Origin: DATFXF01 sp035258565
GTDB taxonomy: Bacteria > Acidobacteriota > Terriglobia > Acidiferrales > UBA7541
Assembly (NCBI GenBank): GCA_035258565.1
Contig: DATFXF010000038.1
Span: forward strand, 1-17,211
Reading direction: 5' to 3'
DNA length: 17,211 nt
Shown: piece by piece, positions 14,524 through 17,211 of the stretch
Layout: every line of letters begins with the position of its first letter
Position numbering within the stretch: the first letter of the stretch is position 1
Program-made: the position numbers and the translations under genes
Notes under the pieces: generated by a model
What the model was told of the DNA's origin: nothing
Database searches by the model: none
Seen by the model: only the letters and a program-made list of their open reading frames with translations

Positions 14524-14546
14524 GGGCAGGCCCCGGTGCCTGCCCC
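14523..14546 (+). repeat. GC-rich hairpin at the end of pgk
   Basis: GGGGCAGG (14523-14530) pairs perfectly with CCTGCCCC (14539-14546) around an 8-base loop; the first G is the last base of the pgk stop codon. No T tract follows, so it is more likely a REP-like repeat or an mRNA-stabilising hairpin than a terminator, since tpiA follows. A second pair, CCTCGA (14562-14567)/TCGAGG (14574-14579), lies just downstream. Confidence 0.4.
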
Positions 14547-14615
14547 GTGCGGGCCCTCACCCCTCGACAGGGCTCGAGGCACGCTGATGGTGGCCCGTGC
14601 GAAGGGATGCTCAGG

Positions 14616-15365
14616 ATGAGGCGACCCGTCATTGCTGGCAATTGGAAAATGTACAAGACGCGGGCGGAAACCCGCGCGTTTATGGCGGCATTGAAGCCCC
14701 TGGTGGCTGGCTCGACGCACTGCGACATCGTGATTGCGCCGCCCTTTACTGCGCTTGGGGCGGCGGTGGAGGCTGCTGGTAGCTCGGGCATCAGTATCGC
14801 GGCGCAGGACGTCCACTGGGAGAAGGAAGGCGCCTTCACCGGAGAGGTCTCCACGAAGATGCTCGCCGAAGTCGGATGCCGCTACGTCATCATCGGACAC
14901 TCCGAGCGGCGCCAATACTTCGGTGAGACCGACGAACGCGTGAATAAGAAGGCGAGGGCGGCGCTCGAGGCCGAGTTGGTGCCGATCGTCTGTCTCGGCG
15001 AAACCCTTGAGCAACGTGAAGCGGGCGAGACCGAGGTTGTGCTCCAGCAACAATTTCACGGAGGCTTCGCCGCGTTGACCGGGGCGGAGTTCTCGCGTAT
15101 CCTGATTGCGTACGAGCCGGTGTGGGCCATCGGCACGGGTCGCACGGCAACGCCGGAGATGGCCGCTGAGGCTCACCGGTTCCTGCGCCAACTCGCCGCG
15201 TCGACTTTTACTCCGGAGCGCTCCGCTGGCCTGAGAATCCTCTACGGCGGCAGCGTCAAGCCCGATAACATCAAGGGGTTGATGGCGCAGGTGGAGATCG
15301 ACGGCGCACTCGTTGGCGGAGCAAGCCTGGACGCGCAATCCTTTGCGTCCATTGTGAATTTCTGA
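14616..15365 (+). CDS. tpiA: triose-phosphate isomerase
   Basis: Interconverts dihydroxyacetone phosphate and glyceraldehyde 3-phosphate; TIM barrel, cytoplasmic dimer. The frame is open back to 14547, but ATG 14616 is chosen because GAAGGG lies nine bases before it and the product opens MRRPVIAGNWKMYKT, exactly the family N-terminus. ATG 14607 is a near alternative. Catalytic residues are K11 (GNWKM), H95 (IIGHSERR) and E167 (AYEPVWAIGTG). The phosphate-binding YGGSV and LVGGASL loops are intact, and the 249-residue length is standard. It completes the triose part of glycolysis with gap and pgk and is followed by secG after 25 bases. Confidence 0.98.
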   Translation: MRRPVIAGNWKMYKTRAETRAFMAALKPLVAGSTHCDIVIAPPFTALGAAVEAAGSSGISIAAQDVHWEKEGAFTGEVSTKMLAEVGCRYVIIGHSERRQYFGETDERVNKKARAALEAELVPIVCLGETLEQREAGETEVVLQQQFHGGFAALTGAEFSRILIAYEPVWAIGTGRTATPEMAAEAHRFLRQLAASTFTPERSAGLRILYGGSVKPDNIKGLMAQVEIDGALVGGASLDAQSFASIVNF

Positions 15366-15390
15366 GCCCGACTCGAGGGGGGAAACAGGA

Positions 15391-15861
15391 ATGCCAGGTC
15401 AAGTCAAGTGGGCCATCTCGTTTCTGGTGGGTGTCGGACTCATCTTGCTGGGCTGGCGCGTGCCATACCTGCTGGCGACCCTGCATGTGCTGGTCTGCTT
15501 TCTGTTGGTCGTCGTCGTGCTGCTCCAAAGTGGCAAGGCCGCGGACCTGGCCGGCGCCTTCGGCGGTGCGGGCAGCCAGACGGCGTTTGGCCCGCGCGGC
15601 GCGGCCACGTTTCTCTCCAAAGCCACCACGTGGTGCGCGGTGATGTTCATGCTGACTTCGATGGCGCTCGTCCTACGGCAGGAGCGCATGATGCCGGCAG
15701 GGAGTTCTGTGCTCCAGCAGTTTTCGAAGCCCACGCCGAAACAGACGCCGCCGGTGACTCCTGCGCCGGTGAGCCCCGCGCCGCAAGGGCAGACGCCCCA
15801 GGCACCACCGGCCCAGCCGCCCGAGCAAACACCGGCGCCGCAGCCGCCCTCGAAGCCGTAG
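15391..15861 (+). CDS. secG: preprotein translocase subunit SecG
   Basis: Small membrane subunit of the SecYEG export channel. The ATG at 15391 is preceded by GGGGGAAACAGGA. Hydrophobic segments lie near residues 8-24, 27-46 and 76-97; the second and third are the usual SecG pair. Between them is the hallmark cytoplasmic loop LLQSGKAADLAGAFGGAGSQTAFGPRGAATFLSK, which identifies the family. The first segment is extra compared with E. coli SecG, or the true start is further in. After residue 108 the protein becomes a Pro/Gln/Ala-rich tail of about 45 residues, making it 156 long against about 110 in E. coli. Low-complexity tails occur in SecG of several phyla. It closes the gap-pgk-tpiA cluster, a common location for secG. 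Confidence 0.93.
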   Translation: MPGQVKWAISFLVGVGLILLGWRVPYLLATLHVLVCFLLVVVVLLQSGKAADLAGAFGGAGSQTAFGPRGAATFLSKATTWCAVMFMLTSMALVLRQERMMPAGSSVLQQFSKPTPKQTPPVTPAPVSPAPQGQTPQAPPAQPPEQTPAPQPPSKP

Positions 15862-15890
15862 TTCCGGATAGCTCGGATAGCTTCGGCCGC

Positions 15891-15919
15891 TTGCCCTGGA
15901 AGTGACTCCCAGCTAGAAT
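15891..15919 (+). promoter_or_regulatory. sigma70-type promoter of tRNA-Leu
   Basis: TTGCCC (15891-15896) and TAGAAT (15914-15919) have a 17-base spacer. Transcription would begin near 15926, about 15 bases before the tRNA. Spacing, position and the shared -35 box with the promoter at 5378 support it. Confidence 0.52.
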
Positions 15920-15940
15920 TCTTCCCTCACCCTCCCTTAT

Positions 15941-16025
15941 GCGGAAGTGGCGGAACTGGCAGACGCACCATCTTGAGGGGGTGGCGCCGCAAGGCGTGTG
16001 GGTTCGAATCCCACCTTCCGCACCA
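15941..16025 (+). tRNA. tRNA-Leu (anticodon GAG)
   Basis: Class II tRNA. The acceptor GCGGAAG (15941-15947) pairs with CTTCCGC (16015-16021), then A and an encoded CCA (16023-16025). The anticodon arm is CCATC-TTGAGGG-GGTGG with anticodon GAG at 15975-15977. The long variable arm is CGCC-GCAA-GGCG (15985-15996). The T arm is GTGGG-TTCGAAT-CCCAC (15998-16014). It reads CUC/CUU leucine codons. The gene is intact despite the adjacent integrase, as expected when an element restores the 3' end on insertion. Confidence 0.97.
15998..16025. other. probable attachment site (att) in the tRNA-Leu 3' end
   Basis: The T arm, acceptor strand and CCA of tRNA-Leu directly abut the integrase gene (six bases apart), the standard place for the crossover of tRNA-targeting tyrosine recombinases. 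The core limits cannot be fixed because the partner copy, expected at the far end of the element, lies outside the window. Confidence 0.38.
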
Positions 16026-16031
16026 TCTAAC

Positions 16032-17198
16032 TTACTGAATCACCTGGGTTGTCACTCCCAACTTGGCATCATCTGGCATCAACAAATCAGCCGCACGGTC
16101 AACTGCACGGCGTTGAGACTCTGGCAGAACGTGTGTATAGACATTGAGCGTTGTGCGTGAATCTGCGTGGCCGAGTTGAGATTGTGCTACTGGAACACTC
16201 GCGCCCTGTTCGATGAGCAAACTGGCGAGACCATGGCGGAAAGCGTGCAGCCCTCCGCGTTCGATGCCGAGCCTGTCCAGCAGCGGATAGAGTTTCCGGT
16301 ACAGGATGTGCTCGCTGTCCATCGGCGTCCCATTCCTTGAGGCGAATAACAGGCGCAAGGGATTCGGTCGCCACGTTTCGAGATACCGCTTGAGTCGTCT
16401 GGCGAGCGGTTCTGGCATGTGCAGAGTGCGCTCGCTGGAACGGCTCTTGAGCGATTGCAGCTTGCCCTTCCACATCTGACGCCGTACATAGATCACTCGA
16501 CGCTCAAAGTCGAGGTCACTGACCTTCAAGCCGAACAACTCACCGGCTCGCAACCCAGTCATAGCTGCCAGTAGGTAGATCGTGGCATAAGGCTCAGGAG
16601 CGGCTTCAACTATTCGCCTGACCTCTTCGGCCGTGAAGAAGCGGCGACTTGGACGCTCCTTCCGTGGTGGCAGTGCCAGCTTCTTGAGACTCATACCCTC
16701 GGTGACGTAGCGCCACGACTTCGCCGTGTTGAGGATCGCCGAAAGGGTGGTTGCCACGTTCACCAGCGACTTGCGACTGAGCTTCGTTGCGAGCTTGGCA
16801 ACAAATGTTTGCTGAGCTTCGAGTGTCAGCTGGTCGAGCCGCTGACGGCCTAACTCCGGCAGGATGTGCCGCCGAAGATGAACCTCAGCCGCTTTCTGAG
16901 TTGACGGTTTGCGCTGTGCGAGAATCTTGATGCGCCAGTGCTCCACGAACTCCCCGAGCGTGCTCACCCGGCCTGGACGGTAACTCGGAGCATTGACGGT
17001 TGCGAGTACAAGATCGAAACGGCGCTGGGCCAGCTTCCGCGTGGACATCTCTCGCTTGGTGCCGAGAAACACCTTGCGCATCACGCGGCGGACTAAGCCC
17101 GAGCTGTCCACGACATCTTCGCGGTACTGCCCGAACCACTTCTTCTCGCGCTTGCCCCGCAAGAGTAGAGTTCCCTTCTGATACCTGCGTCTTGCCAT
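16032..17198 (-). CDS. int: tyrosine recombinase / phage-type integrase
   Basis: Site-specific recombinase that inserts and excises a mobile element. The 388-residue protein is full length: ATG 17198 follows a consensus AGGAGG site with seven-base spacing. The N-terminal part (about 1-60) is a basic arm-binding-like domain. Residues 75-165 form a SAM-like core-binding domain (STLGEFVEHWRIKILAQRKPST...). The catalytic domain follows with R217 (MTGLRAGEL), K251 (SLKSRSSERTL), H318 and R321 (HAFRHG), H344 (LGHADS) and the nucleophile Y354 (NVYTHV). All catalytic residues are present, so it is probably active. It faces tRNA-Leu, ending six bases from the CCA. Two 60-base stretches counted by hand gave 53-55% GC, against 65% in gap and 72% in pgk, consistent with acquisition. 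It is probably the first gene of an island extending rightwards. Confidence 0.95.
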   Translation of the reverse strand: MARRRYQKGTLLLRGKREKKWFGQYREDVVDSSGLVRRVMRKVFLGTKREMSTRKLAQRRFDLVLATVNAPSYRPGRVSTLGEFVEHWRIKILAQRKPSTQKAAEVHLRRHILPELGRQRLDQLTLEAQQTFVAKLATKLSRKSLVNVATTLSAILNTAKSWRYVTEGMSLKKLALPPRKERPSRRFFTAEEVRRIVEAAPEPYATIYLLAAMTGLRAGELFGLKVSDLDFERRVIYVRRQMWKGKLQSLKSRSSERTLHMPEPLARRLKRYLETWRPNPLRLLFASRNGTPMDSEHILYRKLYPLLDRLGIERGGLHAFRHGLASLLIEQGASVPVAQSQLGHADSRTTLNVYTHVLPESQRRAVDRAADLLMPDDAKLGVTTQVIQ

Positions 17199-17211
17199 CG
17201 AGGAGCCTCCT

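Noticed and set aside
13904..15338. Two long minus-strand frames (316 and 366 residues) opposite pgk and tpiA
   Set aside because: They are antisense to two complete enzymes with all catalytic residues, overlap each other and have low-complexity Arg/Pro/Ser composition.
15865..15882. Perfect tandem duplication of CGGATAGCT after secG
   Set aside because: Only two copies of nine bases; a simple local duplication with no evident role.
16064..16083. GGCATCA repeated at ten-base spacing
   Set aside because: Lies inside the integrase coding end and is too short to be an attachment or protein-binding repeat without further copies.
15939..16160. 73-residue frame beginning MRKWRNWQTHHLEG
   Set aside because: False translation of tRNA-Leu itself, running on into the antisense of the integrase.
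1..17211. CRISPR array, toxin-antitoxin, restriction or other defence system
   Set aside because: No regularly spaced repeats and no recognisable defence proteins. The CPBP protease is sometimes annotated 'Abi', but that alone does not indicate phage defence.

Overview
The window reads as chromosomal DNA of a high-GC, diderm (two-membrane) bacterium. The evidence for two membranes is an RND efflux pump and a NagZ-type peptidoglycan-recycling enzyme. Acidobacteriota is my best guess: it fits the gap-pgk-tpiA-secG order, the intergenic GGGGCTGAAGCCCC hairpin, and several small conserved-looking proteins of the kind seen in that phylum. This is an inference from pattern memory; no search was run. 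Most of the window is housekeeping. The only clear sign of horizontal transfer is at the right end.

Layout. 1-2457: an RND efflux permease (MdtC-like) whose N-terminal part lies outside the window. 2458-5113: a looser stretch with five small or uncharacterised genes (a 55-residue hydrophilic ORF, a polytopic membrane protein, a small minus-strand protein, an exported protein, a basic 65-residue protein) and one 342-base gap with nothing recognisable. 5163-5317: a hairpin, a promoter and tRNA-Gly(GCC). 5378-7434: three nucleotide-linked genes on one strand (nucleoside 2-deoxyribosyltransferase-like protein, YjjX/DUF84 inosine/xanthosine triphosphatase, thymidine kinase). 7442-8500: nagZ on the minus strand, convergent with tdk. 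8708-11582: three tightly packed plus-strand genes (GHMP sugar kinase, CPBP membrane protease, exported protein with a BamE/SmpA-like C-terminus).

11588-15861: a glycolytic cluster led by a good promoter and a structured leader: gap, a DinB-family gene, pgk, tpiA, secG. GAPDH, PGK and TIM form the triose-phosphate part of glycolysis/gluconeogenesis, and SecG is a Sec translocon subunit that often shares this locus. 15891-16025: promoter and tRNA-Leu(GAG). 16032-17198: a full-length tyrosine recombinase facing the tRNA, six bases from its CCA end and with visibly lower GC. This is the classic arrangement of an element integrated at a tRNA 3' end, so a genomic island probably begins here and continues to the right of the window.

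Four promoters with an exact 17-base spacer were found (before tRNA-Gly, the deoxyribosyltransferase-like gene, gap and tRNA-Leu). Three of them share a TTGYCC -35 box. I found no CRISPR array, rRNA, insertion sequence or recognisable defence system. The most interesting loci are the tRNA-Leu/integrase junction, the gap leader with mutually exclusive hairpins, and the uncharacterised GHMP kinase-CPBP protease-exported protein operon next to nagZ.
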